Under the pieces are notes generated by a model. It saw only the letters and a program-made list of their open reading frames with translations, was not told the DNA's origin and did no database searches. A stretch of DNA of 58,098 nucleotides, taken from an uncultured Bacteroidales bacterium (GTDB lineage Bacteria > Bacteroidota > Bacteroidia > Bacteroidales > Paludibacteraceae). Shown one piece after another: positions 43,735 through 53,712 of the stretch. Numbering within the stretch: the stretch's first letter is position 1; each line of letters opens with the position of its first letter. The stretch covers positions 1 through 58,098 of the forward strand of contig CACZUS010000008.1 of the NCBI GenBank assembly GCA_902784425.1, given 5' to 3'. Position numbers and translations under genes: made by a program.

Positions 43735-44199
43735 ATGCTAAAGTATGCTGATTATGATATAGTCTTTCAGGAAATACCCAACGAGGTGACATTGGCGATT
43801 AATATCTCAAATTGTCCGAATCGTTGTGTTGGATGTCACAGTCCGTATTTGATGGAAGATGTCGGAGAGGAGTTGAATGAGACCTCTTTGAATGCGTTGA
43901 TAGAGAAGTATGGCAAGGATGTAACTTGTGTATGCTTCATGGGTGGTGATGCAGATCATAAGTCGGTAGTTGCTTTGGCACATTACATAAAAGAAAAGTA
44001 TCAGCCGTTGAAAGTGGGATGGTATTCTGGCAAGCCTAATTTGCCAGAATCCTTTCCTTTGGCTGATTTTGATTATATAAAGGTGGGACCATACAGGGAA
44101 GATTGCGGTCCGTTGAACAGTAGAACAACCAATCAGAGATTATATAGCATTTTTAATGGAGAATTGATGGATATCACAAGCAAGTTTTGGCGAAAGTGA
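43735..44199 (+). CDS. nrdG: Anaerobic ribonucleotide reductase activating protein
   Basis: Radical-SAM activase that generates the glycyl radical on NrdD. 154 residues with the CX3CX2C cluster at C27, C31, C34 in NCPNRCVGCHS and a GGDADH-type SAM-binding strand (MGGDADHKSV). Coupled to nrdD on the same transcript. Confidence 0.96.
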   Translation: MLKYADYDIVFQEIPNEVTLAINISNCPNRCVGCHSPYLMEDVGEELNETSLNALIEKYGKDVTCVCFMGGDADHKSVVALAHYIKEKYQPLKVGWYSGKPNLPESFPLADFDYIKVGPYREDCGPLNSRTTNQRLYSIFNGELMDITSKFWRK

Positions 44200-44274
44200 T
44201 TGCTTGTGAATAACCTTCGTGAATGAAATATGTAGAAATCAACCAGAGTTTAATAATCCTTATATTAGAATGAA

Positions 44275-45582
44275 TTATTTGCTTGGTGCAAATAAAGACT
44301 TTTTCTTTCTCGTAAAATAGATAGTTTGGACAATACCTCTCATGGATAGGTAGGTAAGAAAGGCTATCCATAGTCCGTCGTTACCCTGATTCGTAATGAG
44401 AAGATTGTAAAGAAGAAAAAAGGAAACGGTGGCGAATATCATTGCACATACCATACCTTTAGCCATTGTTGCGCCTACCATAATACCATCCCATAGAAAA
44501 GCGGAGAATCCACATATAGGGATTGCTACAACCCATGGAAGATAGTCGTTGGCAGCATTTATCACATTCTCCTTGTCTGTTAGTATGGATAGGATATTAG
44601 GTGTGAAGAAAAAGTAAATGATTGTGAATATGCCAACTAGTCCGAATCCCCAAAGAAACAGATAAACAATTGATTTGTTCATGTTGGCGGGGTCTTTGGC
44701 TCCGATATATCGACCGGTTAATGCTTCGCCCGCGTAAGCGAATCCATCTGTAAAATAGGAGAAGATGGAGAATAGTTGCATTAGCAGGGTGTTAACGGCT
44801 AGTAAGATGGTGCCTTGCTTAGCTCCTGCTAATGTGAAGAAGCAGGTTACGGCGGTGAGACAAACGGTTCTTATGGCAATTCCACCATTTAGGGTGGTGA
44901 ATCGTTTTAGTTTTTGTGTATCAAAAATCTCCTTTTTGTTGATGAGAGGGAAGAGGTTGTTATATTTCTTTCTCCACAGTAGGATGGCAATGAGAATACC
45001 GCAATATTGTGCGATAAGAGAGCCTATGGCAATGCCTGCGATACCGAGATTTAAAACGAAAACAGAGATTAGACTGCAGATGATATTGATTATATTGATG
45101 GAGATGGCTATAATCATCGGATAGACGGAGTTCTGCATTCCAATAAACCATCCTTTGAAACTATATAGGCACATCACGGCAGGTGCGCCTAAGATGCATA
45201 TATTAAGATATAAAATAGCTGCCTCTTCCACCTCTGGGGAGGTGTTCATATAATCAAAAGCAACTTTTTGTACAATGCTTTTTAGCAAGAATATGATGAT
45301 GCATGCCAGAAGAGAAACGAAAACGGAACGCAGCAGGGTGTTGATGGCTTCGGGGAAGTTTTTCGCACCAAAGGCTTGTGCTGTTAGTCCGCTTGTGCCC
45401 ATGCGTAGGAATCCGAAGTTCCAATAAAACAAATTGATGAGCGTGCTTCCTACTGAGATGGCGCCGATGAATGATTCGTTTCCGAGATGCCCTGCAATAG
45501 CAACGTCGACCATGCTTAGAAGCGGAATGGTGATGTTGGTTGCAATGGCAGGAATGGCGATTTTTAGAATCTTTCTATTCAT
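44275..45582 (-). CDS. MATE family efflux transporter
   Basis: 435 residues, 12 membrane helices in two similar halves. Typical MATE features: IAIPAIATNITIPLLSMVDVAIAGHLGN at the N-terminus, GTSGLTAQAFGA, GWFIGMQNSVYPM, GITGRYIGAKDP-like segment (ALTGRYIGAKD). Na+/H+-coupled exporter of cationic drugs or metabolites. Followed 3 bp by the DUF2147 gene upstream in transcription order. Confidence 0.92.
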   Translation of the reverse strand: MNRKILKIAIPAIATNITIPLLSMVDVAIAGHLGNESFIGAISVGSTLINLFYWNFGFLRMGTSGLTAQAFGAKNFPEAINTLLRSVFVSLLACIIIFLLKSIVQKVAFDYMNTSPEVEEAAILYLNICILGAPAVMCLYSFKGWFIGMQNSVYPMIIAISINIINIICSLISVFVLNLGIAGIAIGSLIAQYCGILIAILLWRKKYNNLFPLINKKEIFDTQKLKRFTTLNGGIAIRTVCLTAVTCFFTLAGAKQGTILLAVNTLLMQLFSIFSYFTDGFAYAGEALTGRYIGAKDPANMNKSIVYLFLWGFGLVGIFTIIYFFFTPNILSILTDKENVINAANDYLPWVVAIPICGFSAFLWDGIMVGATMAKGMVCAMIFATVSFFLLYNLLITNQGNDGLWIAFLTYLSMRGIVQTIYFTRKKKSLFAPSK

Positions 45583-45585
45583 TCA

Positions 45586-46029
45586 TCATTCTTTCAGTTT
45601 CTTCCAATAGATTGTTTTGCTGAAAATGCCCCAAGAACCTTTTACAGCTAATGTCTCAGCATCTTTGAATTTCAACTCTACAGTGAAGAATGATCCACGA
45701 GTGGGATCGTAGATTTTGCTATCTTTCCAAACGCCTTCTTTGTGATAGGTTAAGTCTTTGATGAGAACGATTTGATCGGCTCTGGTGTTACGTTTACTGA
45801 CGTCGGGATTCTTTTGATCCACGCGAAGTTTCCCGTTTTTATCGTACATGTTTTCCATCCAGAAAACTTGAACTTTGTAGGTGTTGTTTGGATTTTTGGT
45901 GATTCTTACTTTAGAACGGTCTCCGTCGTGTTCCAAGAAGTAGACACCTAATAGTTTGTCACCTGCAGATTGAGCGAAGCAGGATAATGAGAGGAAAAAG
46001 AAAAATAATAAGGATAAGCTTTTTCTCAT
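45586..46029 (-). CDS. Exported DUF2147-domain protein
   Basis: 147 residues from the ATG at 46029, which gives a normal signal peptide (MRKSLSLLFFFFLSLSCFA); an in-frame ATG at 46059 would add ten residues. The mature part, GDKLLGVYFLEHDGDRSKVRI...WMENMYDKNGKLRVDQKNPDVSKR, is the DUF2147 domain common in Bacteroidetes envelopes. Its function is unknown. 3 bp upstream of the MATE gene, so probably cotranscribed. Confidence 0.85.
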   Translation of the reverse strand: MRKSLSLLFFFFLSLSCFAQSAGDKLLGVYFLEHDGDRSKVRITKNPNNTYKVQVFWMENMYDKNGKLRVDQKNPDVSKRNTRADQIVLIKDLTYHKEGVWKDSKIYDPTRGSFFTVELKFKDAETLAVKGSWGIFSKTIYWKKLKE

Positions 46030-46047
46030 TGTGAAAGTTTTTAAATA

Positions 46048-46077
46048 AAAGGGACGCAATGCGTATTGCGTCCCTTT
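46048..46077 (-). terminator. Terminator of the 46098 T9SS cargo gene
   Basis: Perfect 13-bp stem AAAGGGACGCAAT/ATTGCGTCCCTTT with a 4-nt loop, 20 nt past the stop codon; T-rich tail is short. Confidence 0.8.
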
Positions 46078-46097
46078 AGATATGTTTCAATAATTGA

Positions 46098-47144
46098 TTA
46101 CTTGCCTGATTTCAACATCTTGTTAGCGTAAAGTTTACCATTAACTTTAATGCTAAGAGTGTAGTTTCCTGGGAGAAGTGCAGATGTCTCGAAGTCGTAT
46201 GAGTATTGACCAACGGTCAAGTTCTCTTTGAACAATTTAAGCACTGATTTACCGCTCAAATCGTGGATTTCAATGATAACTTCTGCATTTTCTACAAGGT
46301 CAAATGAAACGTTCAAAGACTCTGCGAATGGGTTTGGAGAAGCAAGGTAGTTGAAAGAAGCAACCTCACCCTTGGAACTCTTCTTTTTAGCAACCTTGAT
46401 TGCATCGTTTTTGTAAACTGCAGGTTTCTCCATATACATTGCTGTGTATTTTGAATTTTTGCATTTACAACCGCTTTCAGGAGTGTACTCTTGTTCTATT
46501 GTGATGATAATAGGGTAGCGAGCACCTTCTGCGAAGTATTGATAGCGGATAGAGCTGATTTTGTAAGTGCTTTGTCCGAAAGTTTCAGTGTATTCTTTGT
46601 CAACCTTAACACGAAGTACGTTTTTGTAAACGTTACCGTCAGGAAGGATCAAAGTACCCCAAGCGTCAGCTTTTGTTACGTAAGTACCATCGAAGTAGCT
46701 TGTTGTGTTGCCACTTTGAAGAGCACCTGAATATACACCAGATTTACCATCTCCAAAAGAAAGAGGGAACATCAAATCAACGATTGGCTCGTCGAGTGTC
46801 AATGTTGTATTGCTGTTTTGAAGTCCGAAGAATCTCTTTTCACTTGGAGTGATTTCAAACAATGTGTTCTTTTCTCCACCCTCGTCGCAACTTAATCTGT
46901 AACCTTCAGTTGAAGTGTTCAACAAATCTTCGTTTTGGTTGATGTAGAAGTCTTTTAACACTTTAGACTTTGAAAAGTCCCATACTTGGTTGGCACCGGC
47001 ATTGGATTGTTCTACATACTCAATCTGTTTCATGTTTCTGTAGTCACCTTCTCTCAATCCGTTTGCCTCGAATGACAAACTGTATTGAGCAAAACAACCC
47101 ATAGATAATGCTAATGCAGCTGAAAGAGTAATTAATTTTCTCAT
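46098..47144 (-). CDS. Secreted protein with T9SS type A sorting domain
   Basis: 348 residues. Signal peptide MRKLITLSAALALSMGCFA. No enzyme domain recognised; the central part is beta-rich (FEANGLREGDYRNMKQIEYVEQ). The last 80 residues (FNYLASPNPFAESLNVSFDLVENAEVIIEIHDLSGK...NKMLKSGK) are a T9SS type A domain, so the mature protein is surface-attached or released. Codon use is regular and a strong terminator follows; probably well expressed. Confidence 0.85.
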   Translation of the reverse strand: MRKLITLSAALALSMGCFAQYSLSFEANGLREGDYRNMKQIEYVEQSNAGANQVWDFSKSKVLKDFYINQNEDLLNTSTEGYRLSCDEGGEKNTLFEITPSEKRFFGLQNSNTTLTLDEPIVDLMFPLSFGDGKSGVYSGALQSGNTTSYFDGTYVTKADAWGTLILPDGNVYKNVLRVKVDKEYTETFGQSTYKISSIRYQYFAEGARYPIIITIEQEYTPESGCKCKNSKYTAMYMEKPAVYKNDAIKVAKKKSSKGEVASFNYLASPNPFAESLNVSFDLVENAEVIIEIHDLSGKSVLKLFKENLTVGQYSYDFETSALLPGNYTLSIKVNGKLYANKMLKSGK

Positions 47145-47360
47145 TTTTGTATTTATTTTTAAGAGTTTGCGTAATTAATTGAAATTTTCTGTAAAGATAG
47201 TCTTTTTTTTTGATTTAATCTACGTTTTGAAAAGTATTTTTAGGGGAAGTTGTTAAAAATATTCAAAGACAAATGCAACTTGTATTTTACCCATTTAATT
47301 TGTGCCTATGAGGATTCTCCATTTCATGAGTGGATGGTTGACTGAAATGCCCATTAAATC

Positions 47361-48014
47361 CTAATTTGGCTCCCCTTTGATATGTGGGAGTCCAATCTTG
47401 TATTTGACTGCGATGACCCTAGTGAGGATGACACTCAGTGCACTGATGATTTGCACTAATGTGACGTCGTCAATGAATTTGGAACTTATGTAATAGATTA
47501 TGCCACCAATGATACATGCTATGGCATAGATTTCTTTTCGAAATATCAGTGGTATTTGATTGATGAAGATGTCGCGTATGATACCTCCGGCTGCACCTGT
47601 GATGGTCCCCATGATAATGGCTACCCAAAAAGCGTAGTTGCAATCTAATGTTTTTTCAATTCCTACCACTGTAAAAAGCGCCAATCCAATGGTGTCGAAA
47701 ATGAAGAATGTATTGTTTAGCCGGATAAGATGTTTCCTAAATAGTATTACAAAGAGAAGGGCTGTGGCGGTCCATATCATGTAACTTGCATTCAACATCC
47801 AGAAGGGAGTGAGGTCTAAGCAGAGGTCGCGGATTGTTCCTCCTCCGATGGCGGTTACGAGTCCGACAACGTATGCTCCAAACAAATCAAAATCTTTTCC
47901 CGCAGCGAGTCGAATACCACTTATAGCAAAGGCAAAGGTGCCGATGTATTCGATAACCTCGGTGAACAGTTCTTGATTGAATTGTATGTTAGTTAGCCAT
48001 TCCGTCAGCATCAT
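47361..48014 (-). CDS. TRIC-type (UPF0126) cation channel family protein
   Basis: 217 residues, about seven membrane helices. Signature GTFAFAISGIRLAAGKDFDLFGAYVVGLVTAIGGGTIRDL and repeat GAAGGIIRDIFINQIPL: two matching halves as in prokaryotic TRIC channels (YadS/YicG). It overlaps the MerR gene by 26 bp, so translation is coupled. Ion conducted in bacteria is not certain. Confidence 0.9.
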   Translation of the reverse strand: MMLTEWLTNIQFNQELFTEVIEYIGTFAFAISGIRLAAGKDFDLFGAYVVGLVTAIGGGTIRDLCLDLTPFWMLNASYMIWTATALLFVILFRKHLIRLNNTFFIFDTIGLALFTVVGIEKTLDCNYAFWVAIIMGTITGAAGGIIRDIFINQIPLIFRKEIYAIACIIGGIIYYISSKFIDDVTLVQIISALSVILTRVIAVKYKIGLPHIKGEPN

Positions 48015-48387
48015 CTTCTGTAATGTTTAAATGTTGGTCGAAAGCCTTTCGAAGAGACTGTATTTCTGTTTTGATGTGTCGTAGTTTCAAAACCATTTCG
48101 TGTTTTTTCTCCAACTCGTCTTTTTTCTCTTTCAATAGTAGTTTCGCGCCGTCAATGGTGAGTTTCCTGTCTTTCAACAGATATTGTACTAACTGAATGT
48201 TTCGAATTTCTTTTTGTGTGTAACGACGTGTTCCTTTCGGACTCTTTTGCGGTTGTGTGAAAGGAAAATCTTTTTCCCAAAAGCGTAGTGTGGATTCATT
48301 GACCTTCAACAAGGCCGCCACTTCGCTGGTGGTGTAGTAGAGTTTCCTTTTGTCCTCAGAAGTTGGATTAGTCGTACACATTTCCAT
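47989..48387 (-). CDS. MerR family transcriptional regulator
   Basis: 132 residues. Winged helix at the N-terminus (YYTTSEVAALLKVNESTLRFWEKDFP), then IRNIQLVQYLLKDRKLTIDGAKLLL and a C-terminal coiled coil of about 45 residues (LKEKKDELEKKHEMVLKLRHIKTEIQSLRKAF). No ligand Cys, so not a metal sensor. It overlaps the M23 gene by 20 bp at one end and the TRIC gene at the other, a tight three-gene cluster. Confidence 0.92.
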   Translation of the reverse strand: MEMCTTNPTSEDKRKLYYTTSEVAALLKVNESTLRFWEKDFPFTQPQKSPKGTRRYTQKEIRNIQLVQYLLKDRKLTIDGAKLLLKEKKDELEKKHEMVLKLRHIKTEIQSLRKAFDQHLNITEDDADGMAN

Positions 48388-49339
48388 TGTTGGAGGTGAT
48401 TTGAATCATTTCATCATATTGCTCAGGAGACAGATCCATGTAATAGAAGTTACGAGGATCGGTCACTTTATCTCTGTAGTGAACCTCATAGTGGAGGTGT
48501 GGCCCGGTTGATTTCCCCGTGTTACCCATATAGGCAATGACATCACCTCGAGACACTTTGGAACCGACACGTAATGTTTTGACAAAACCGTTTAGGTGTC
48601 CGTAAAGCGTTTTGTACCCATATCCATGGTCGATGATGACTGTGTTTCCGTATCCTTGCATCCATCCCTTGAAATCGATGACACCTTTACCTGTAGCATA
48701 GATTTCCGTTCCTGTGTCTCCGGAGAAGTCCATACCTGCATGAAATTTAGGCGTTTTGTAGATGGGGTCTATTCTCATACCGAAACCGGAGGCCATTCTT
48801 CGGAGGTCTTTGTTCATAACTGGTTGAATGCCAGGAATACTCAGTAGCATATCTTCTTTGTTACGAACAAGGTTTACCACCTCGTCGAAAGAGACCGACT
48901 GTGTGTATAGCTGCCTTTTGATGTCTTCTAGTTGCGCGGCAGTTTTTGCGGCAATTTCCGAATTAGTCTTCTGCCGAATCTCATTATATTTCCTCTGTGA
49001 GTGATTCTGTCTGCGAAGGTTGGCCGCTACGGGCTCTGCTTGAACAACGGAGCGATAAAGCTGATCGTCTCGTTGCTCGATGTCTGTTAATACATCTTGT
49101 ATCTGATCAATTTGAGAATTTAATAGCTTGAATTGAGCTTCCAACTCGGCATTGGCACTTCTCAATTTCTTTTCCTGCGGAGAAGGAATAAAGAGTGCAA
49201 AGATGATGAAAAATGCAAGACCGACAAGTACACCACTTAGAAGATGGGAGATGAAACTGCCGAATTTATGCTTTATAGTGTTATCAATCCGCTCAAAAGA
49301 GAGTGTCTTTGGATTGAATTGAAATTTTGCTTTTGCCAT
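48368..49339 (-). CDS. Membrane-anchored M23 peptidase with coiled coil
   Basis: 323 residues. Short cytoplasmic tail, one helix (LLSGVLVGLAFFIIFALFIP), long coiled coil (about 75-150) and LytM/M23 domain with the metal His-Asp in FHAGMDFSG and the HLHYEVHYR motif (H-x-H). Peptidoglycan hydrolase or a regulator of one, used in cell division or elongation. First gene of the M23-MerR-TRIC cluster. A divergent promoter pair separates it from alaS. Confidence 0.93.
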   Translation of the reverse strand: MAKAKFQFNPKTLSFERIDNTIKHKFGSFISHLLSGVLVGLAFFIIFALFIPSPQEKKLRSANAELEAQFKLLNSQIDQIQDVLTDIEQRDDQLYRSVVQAEPVAANLRRQNHSQRKYNEIRQKTNSEIAAKTAAQLEDIKRQLYTQSVSFDEVVNLVRNKEDMLLSIPGIQPVMNKDLRRMASGFGMRIDPIYKTPKFHAGMDFSGDTGTEIYATGKGVIDFKGWMQGYGNTVIIDHGYGYKTLYGHLNGFVKTLRVGSKVSRGDVIAYMGNTGKSTGPHLHYEVHYRDKVTDPRNFYYMDLSPEQYDEMIQITSNNGNVYD

Positions 49340-49369
49340 TTTGATAAATTCTTTTTACAATTTACAATG

Positions 49370-49406
49370 CAAAGGTAATTTTTTTTATAGAAAAATGCTA
49401 ATTTTG
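49370..49406. promoter_or_regulatory. Divergent -7 boxes of the M23 cluster and alaS
   Basis: Minus-strand TACCTTTG (49370-49377) and plus-strand TAATTTTG (49399-49406); the -33 elements are poor. Confidence 0.5.
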
Positions 49407-49420
49407 CGCTTCAGAATAGA

Positions 49421-49440
49421 GGGGATTTCCAAAAATCTCC
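49421..49440 (+). promoter_or_regulatory. Hairpin in the alaS leader
   Basis: GGGGATTT-CCAA-AAATCTCC (8 bp with one G-T pair) sits close to the expected 5' end and just before the first possible ATG (49442). It could gate that start or be an autoregulatory site. Confidence 0.35.
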
Positions 49441-49459
49441 GATGCCTAAAATATTTAAC

Positions 49460-52072
49460 ATGTTAACAGCAAAAGAAATACGCAAATCGTTCACCGATTT
49501 CTTCGCATCGAAAGGACATACAATTGTTCCTTCTGCACCTATGGTGGTCAAAAATGACCCCACATTGATGTTTACCAATGCGGGTATGAATCAGTTTAAG
49601 GATATATTCCTGGGTAATCAACCTCGAAAGTATCCTCGTGTCGCGGACTCTCAAAAATGCCTTCGTGTCAGTGGAAAACATAATGATTTGGAAGAGGTGG
49701 GATTGGATACTTACCATCATACAATGTTTGAGATGTTGGGTAACTGGTCTTTTGGCGATTACTTTAAAAAGGAGGCGATCTCTTGGGCGTGGGAATATCT
49801 TGTGGATGTACTGAAATTGGATCCCGACCGTCTATACGCAACAGTGTTTGAAGGTAGTAAGGAGGACAATTTGAGTCGTGATGATGAGGCTGCAGAAATC
49901 TGGGCTCAGTTCTTGCCAAAAGATCGTATCATCAATGGAAACAAACATGATAATTTCTGGGAAATGGGTGACACGGGACCGTGTGGACCTTGCTCAGAAA
50001 TTCACATAGACCTTCGTGATGACTCTGAACGTGCAATCGTTCCAGGCGTCGAGTTGGTTAATAAGGATAATCCTCAGGTGATTGAGATATGGAACAATGT
50101 CTTCATGCAGTTCAATCGTAAGGCAGATGGTTCTTTGGAACCACTTCCTGCTAAGCATGTGGATACAGGTATGGGATTTGAACGCCTTTGCATGGCTTTG
50201 CAGGGTAAAAAATCCAACTACGATACGGATGTGTTCCAACCAATCATCAAAGTGATTGGACAAATCAGCGGCTTTGAATACGGTCAGAAGAAAGAGACGG
50301 ATATTGCTATGCGTGTGATTGCTGATCATATCCGTACAATCGCATTCTCTATCACTGATGGTCAATTGCCTTCTAATGCAAAGGCTGGTTATGTGATTCG
50401 CCGTATCCTTCGTAGAGCTGTTCGTTATGGATACACCTTCCTTGGCCAACGTAACGCTTTTATGTATAAGTTGATCCCTGTGTTGATTGAAACAATGGGC
50501 GAGGCTTATCCTGAATTAATCGCTCAACAACAGTTGGTGGTGAAGGTGATAAAAGAGGAGGAAGAATCTTTCCTTCGTACATTGGAAACTGGTATCCGCT
50601 TGTTGGATAAGGTGATGAATGATACGAAGACTGCAGGAAAAACTGAAATATCTGGTAAAGATGGATTCACCTTGTATGATACTTTCGGATTCCCATTGGA
50701 TTTGACGGAGTTGATCCTTCGTGAAAATGGTATGACTGTTAATGAAGAGGAGTTTAATGTTGAAATGCAAAAACAAAAGGAGCGTGCACGTAATGCGGCT
50801 TCTGTTGAGACGGGCGACTGGGTTTCTCTTCGTGAAGGTGAATCTGAATTCGTTGGATACGATCTGTTGGATACAGATGTTGAAATCCTTCGTTATAGAA
50901 AGATAAAACAAAAGAATACAGAATTGTACCAGGTCGTTTTTGATAAGACTCCTTTCTATGCAGAAATGGGTGGTCAGTTGGGCGATTCTGGTTATATCGA
51001 GTCGGATGGTGTTAAATATGAAATCATCGATACTAAGAAAGAGAATAATCTGAGCGTTCATTTGATGAAGAACTTGCCATCTGATCCTTCTGCTTCATTC
51101 CGTGCTGTGGTGAATCTTGCTAAACGTCAGCAGACTGCATGCAACCACACTGCTACTCACTTGTTAGACTATGCGTTGCGTCAGGTGTTGGGTACTCATG
51201 TGGAACAGAAAGGTTCATTGGTGTCTGCTGAATCTTTACGTTTCGACTTCTCTCACTTCCAGAAAGTGACAGACGAGGAACTTCGTCAGGTGGAGAAGAT
51301 TGCTAATGAGATGGTTCGAAAGAATATTCCATTGGAAGAATTCCGTGATATGCCAATCCAACAAGCTCGTGACATGGGTGCCATGGCTTTGTTTGGAGAA
51401 AAATATGGAGATACTGTTCGTGTGATCAAATATGGTCCGTCTATTGAATTATGTGGTGGTACGCATGTTAAGTCTACGGGCGAAATCGGAATGATTCGTA
51501 TTTTGATGGAGACTTCCGTTGCTGCAGGTGTTCGTCGTATAGAGGCTATCTCTGCTGCTAAGGTGGAGGAATTGATGAATGAGCAACAAGATATGTTGCG
51601 TGATTTGAAAACATTCTTTAATAATACACCTAATTTGGTTCAGGCTATCAAGAAGGTTATTGATGAGAATGGAGATTTGAAGAAGACCGTTGATGCTCAT
51701 GTACAGGAAAAGGTGCTTCAGACGCGTGATAAGTTGATCGAGACTGCTCAAGACAAGGGTTCAGCTAAACTCATCACATTCAAAGGTAATTTCTCTCCAG
51801 AGTTTGTGAAGTCTGTTGCATTCCAAATCCGTAATGTGATGAAAGAGAAATTAGTCTTTATTGCTGCAACCTCTGTAGAAGGAAAACCAATGTTGACAGT
51901 GGCATTGTCAGATGATATTGTTGCTGCAGGTTATAATGCAGCTCAAATGATTAGAGAGGCTGCCAAAGAGATCCAAGGTGGTGGAGGTGGACAACCATTC
52001 TTCGCTCAGGCTGGTGGTAAAAATATTGATGGATTGAGTAAGGCGTTTGATATCTTATGCTCTAAGATTTAA
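49460..52072 (+). CDS. alaS: Alanyl-tRNA synthetase
   Basis: Charges tRNAAla with alanine and hydrolyses mischarged Ser/Gly-tRNAAla. 870 residues from the ATG at 49460 ([20 protein letters not shown], the family start); an ATG at 49442 would add MPKIFN. Catalytic core: [54 protein letters not shown]. Editing domain: [13 protein letters not shown] (zinc His pair) and [16 protein letters not shown]-Ala domain at the end with [16 protein letters not shown]. Single-gene unit. Confidence 0.97.
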   Translation: MLTAKEIRKSFTDFFASKGHTIVPSAPMVVKNDPTLMFTNAGMNQFKDIFLGNQPRKYPRVADSQKCLRVSGKHNDLEEVGLDTYHHTMFEMLGNWSFGDYFKKEAISWAWEYLVDVLKLDPDRLYATVFEGSKEDNLSRDDEAAEIWAQFLPKDRIINGNKHDNFWEMGDTGPCGPCSEIHIDLRDDSERAIVPGVELVNKDNPQVIEIWNNVFMQFNRKADGSLEPLPAKHVDTGMGFERLCMALQGKKSNYDTDVFQPIIKVIGQISGFEYGQKKETDIAMRVIADHIRTIAFSITDGQLPSNAKAGYVIRRILRRAVRYGYTFLGQRNAFMYKLIPVLIETMGEAYPELIAQQQLVVKVIKEEEESFLRTLETGIRLLDKVMNDTKTAGKTEISGKDGFTLYDTFGFPLDLTELILRENGMTVNEEEFNVEMQKQKERARNAASVETGDWVSLREGESEFVGYDLLDTDVEILRYRKIKQKNTELYQVVFDKTPFYAEMGGQLGDSGYIESDGVKYEIIDTKKENNLSVHLMKNLPSDPSASFRAVVNLAKRQQTACNHTATHLLDYALRQVLGTHVEQKGSLVSAESLRFDFSHFQKVTDEELRQVEKIANEMVRKNIPLEEFRDMPIQQARDMGAMALFGEKYGDTVRVIKYGPSIELCGGTHVKSTGEIGMIRILMETSVAAGVRRIEAISAAKVEELMNEQQDMLRDLKTFFNNTPNLVQAIKKVIDENGDLKKTVDAHVQEKVLQTRDKLIETAQDKGSAKLITFKGNFSPEFVKSVAFQIRNVMKEKLVFIAATSVEGKPMLTVALSDDIVAAGYNAAQMIREAAKEIQGGGGGQPFFAQAGGKNIDGLSKAFDILCSKI

Positions 52073-52122
52073 GGTGGATATAAACCTTGATAAGGTATAA
52101 GACGTTTGTTCAAATATGATTA

Positions 52123-52153
52123 AAGGGCTGACTCCGAAAAGAAGTCGGCCCTT
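52123..52153 (+). terminator. Likely terminator of alaS
   Basis: 11-bp stem AAGGGCTGACT/AGTCGGCCCTT with one G-T pair, 9-nt loop, 50 nt past the stop. The T tail is weak (GTTGTAT). Confidence 0.55.
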
Positions 52154-52190
52154 GTTGTATGTGATTAAAAGAAATAACTTTTATTTAAAC

Positions 52191-52211
52191 GGTGAATTTG
52201 TGGGACTCGTC
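52191..52211. promoter_or_regulatory. Diverged copy of the leader inverted repeat
   Basis: GGTGAATTTGTGG...ACTCGTC on the plus strand: the ATTCACC arm and GAGT are kept in the reverse orientation, two bases of the other arm differ. Unlike the four good copies it points away from the nearest gene start (52298). Weak support. Confidence 0.3.
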
Positions 52212-52297
52212 TTTTATGATTCCATTATTTTTTTGTATATTGGAACGTTAATTTATTTATTTAATTTTCGACAATTATTTAGTAACAATCATTTAAA

Positions 52298-53620
52298 ATG
52301 AAAAAGAAACTATTTATCGCTTTAGCGATCATCCTTACTGGATTAGCTTCTTGTAAGGACAAAGAGGTCTTGAACTCTCAAGAAAAGAATCAAAGTAGTG
52401 AGCCTTCTTTCATCGTACTTGATGAATCGGAGGTTACGGAACAAGAACTCTATGAGATGACAATCGGAGATATGAAGAAAAACGTTAACGCTGATGTATT
52501 CGATGGTGTGGATAGAGTTTACAAGGAGGCAAACAAAAATCAGTCTGATAATCAGGGTGCCACAACGAAAGCTTTAGTTCCGCTTTTATACAAAGTGGTA
52601 CGTATTGAGTACAGAACACTTGATCAAAACATGGAGCCTGTGAATGCTTCTGCATTGATTGTATATCCACTTCTTCGTAAAATGAATAAGGTGATGTTGA
52701 TCAACCATGGTACACAGATCGGATTTGCAATGATTCCTACACAATACACTTCTGTAGAAGCTATTATGGCTGCAACAGGTGCGCTTTGTATCCTTCCTGA
52801 CTATATTGGTCTTGGTTCTACATCCGACCATCCTGATTTATATTTGAACCATGAGGTTCACGGTCGTACCAGTGTGGATGCCCTTATTGCTCTTTTAGAT
52901 TATGCAAAAGCTAAAAAACTTTCTCTTGATAATTCATACAAATCATATATCGTAGGTTATTCACAAGGAGGATCAGTCTCTTTGGCTTCTCTTCGTAGAG
53001 TGCAACAATTGGATATGGAAACTCAAAGAAGAATCAATTTGGATAAGGTGTACTGCGGTGATGGACCATACGATCTTCGTCGTACTTTCGAGACTTATAT
53101 GGAAGATTATGAACAAGGAAAGAAGATGGGCCTTGGATCTGTGATTCCTCTTGTAATTAACAGTATGTTCAATAGCTATCCATCGGAGGTGACTGACATG
53201 AGATATGAGGATTTCTTCACACCGTGGGCTCTTTCAACGGGTGTTCCTCAAGCCGTTAAGAACAATAGTGAGAATGTGATAGATATGATGTTGAAGTTCA
53301 ATGGCAAGTCTCTTGGCGACATTCTCAATATAGAATATATCACGGAACATCCAGATCATTTGGCTAAACTTCTTGAATTGATGGATCGCCAAAATCTATG
53401 TCACGGATGGCAGCCACAGTATAAGTTGAAACTTCTTCATGGAAATCCTGATGGTGTGGTGCCATTCTCTAATTTTGAAGAGGCTGTACAAGGTCTAAAC
53501 AACAATTATGTGGAGACAAAGGTTATTAGCAATAATTCCATATTGCTTACTGACCCTCTTCTTCAACACATCAATGGTATGATGGTTATGTTGGAGGAAA
53601 TTCTTTCAGGCAAGTTTTAA
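52298..53620 (+). CDS. Secreted lipoprotein alpha/beta hydrolase (lipase-like)
   Basis: 440 residues. Lipoprotein signal MKKKLFIALAIILTGLASC, then a hydrolase resembling secretory lipases: INHGTQIGFAM (oxyanion His-Gly), nucleophile elbow GYSQGG (S222), acid in HGNPDGVVPFSN, and late His in LLQHINGMM. Serine esterase/lipase at the outer or inner membrane face. No neighbours in the same pathway; a strong terminator follows. Confidence 0.85.
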   Translation: MKKKLFIALAIILTGLASCKDKEVLNSQEKNQSSEPSFIVLDESEVTEQELYEMTIGDMKKNVNADVFDGVDRVYKEANKNQSDNQGATTKALVPLLYKVVRIEYRTLDQNMEPVNASALIVYPLLRKMNKVMLINHGTQIGFAMIPTQYTSVEAIMAATGALCILPDYIGLGSTSDHPDLYLNHEVHGRTSVDALIALLDYAKAKKLSLDNSYKSYIVGYSQGGSVSLASLRRVQQLDMETQRRINLDKVYCGDGPYDLRRTFETYMEDYEQGKKMGLGSVIPLVINSMFNSYPSEVTDMRYEDFFTPWALSTGVPQAVKNNSENVIDMMLKFNGKSLGDILNIEYITEHPDHLAKLLELMDRQNLCHGWQPQYKLKLLHGNPDGVVPFSNFEEAVQGLNNNYVETKVISNNSILLTDPLLQHINGMMVMLEEILSGKF

Positions 53621-53655
53621 TTGAGTTGATTGGAATATAATTTCATAATGGAAAC

Positions 53656-53691
53656 AAAAAAAAGTGTATCGATGAGATACACTTTTTTTTA
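53656..53691. terminator. Bidirectional terminator
   Basis: AAAAAAAGTGTATC/GATACACTTTTTTT with 5-nt loop; serves the lipase gene (+) and the zinc-ribbon gene ending at 53713 (-). Confidence 0.9.
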
Positions 53692-53712
53692 TGCTTATGA
53701 TTTAGCTAACAC

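Noticed and set aside
49994-50449. 151-codon minus-strand open frame inside alaS
   Set aside because: Lies fully within the aminoacylation core of alaS; no signal, promoter or family.
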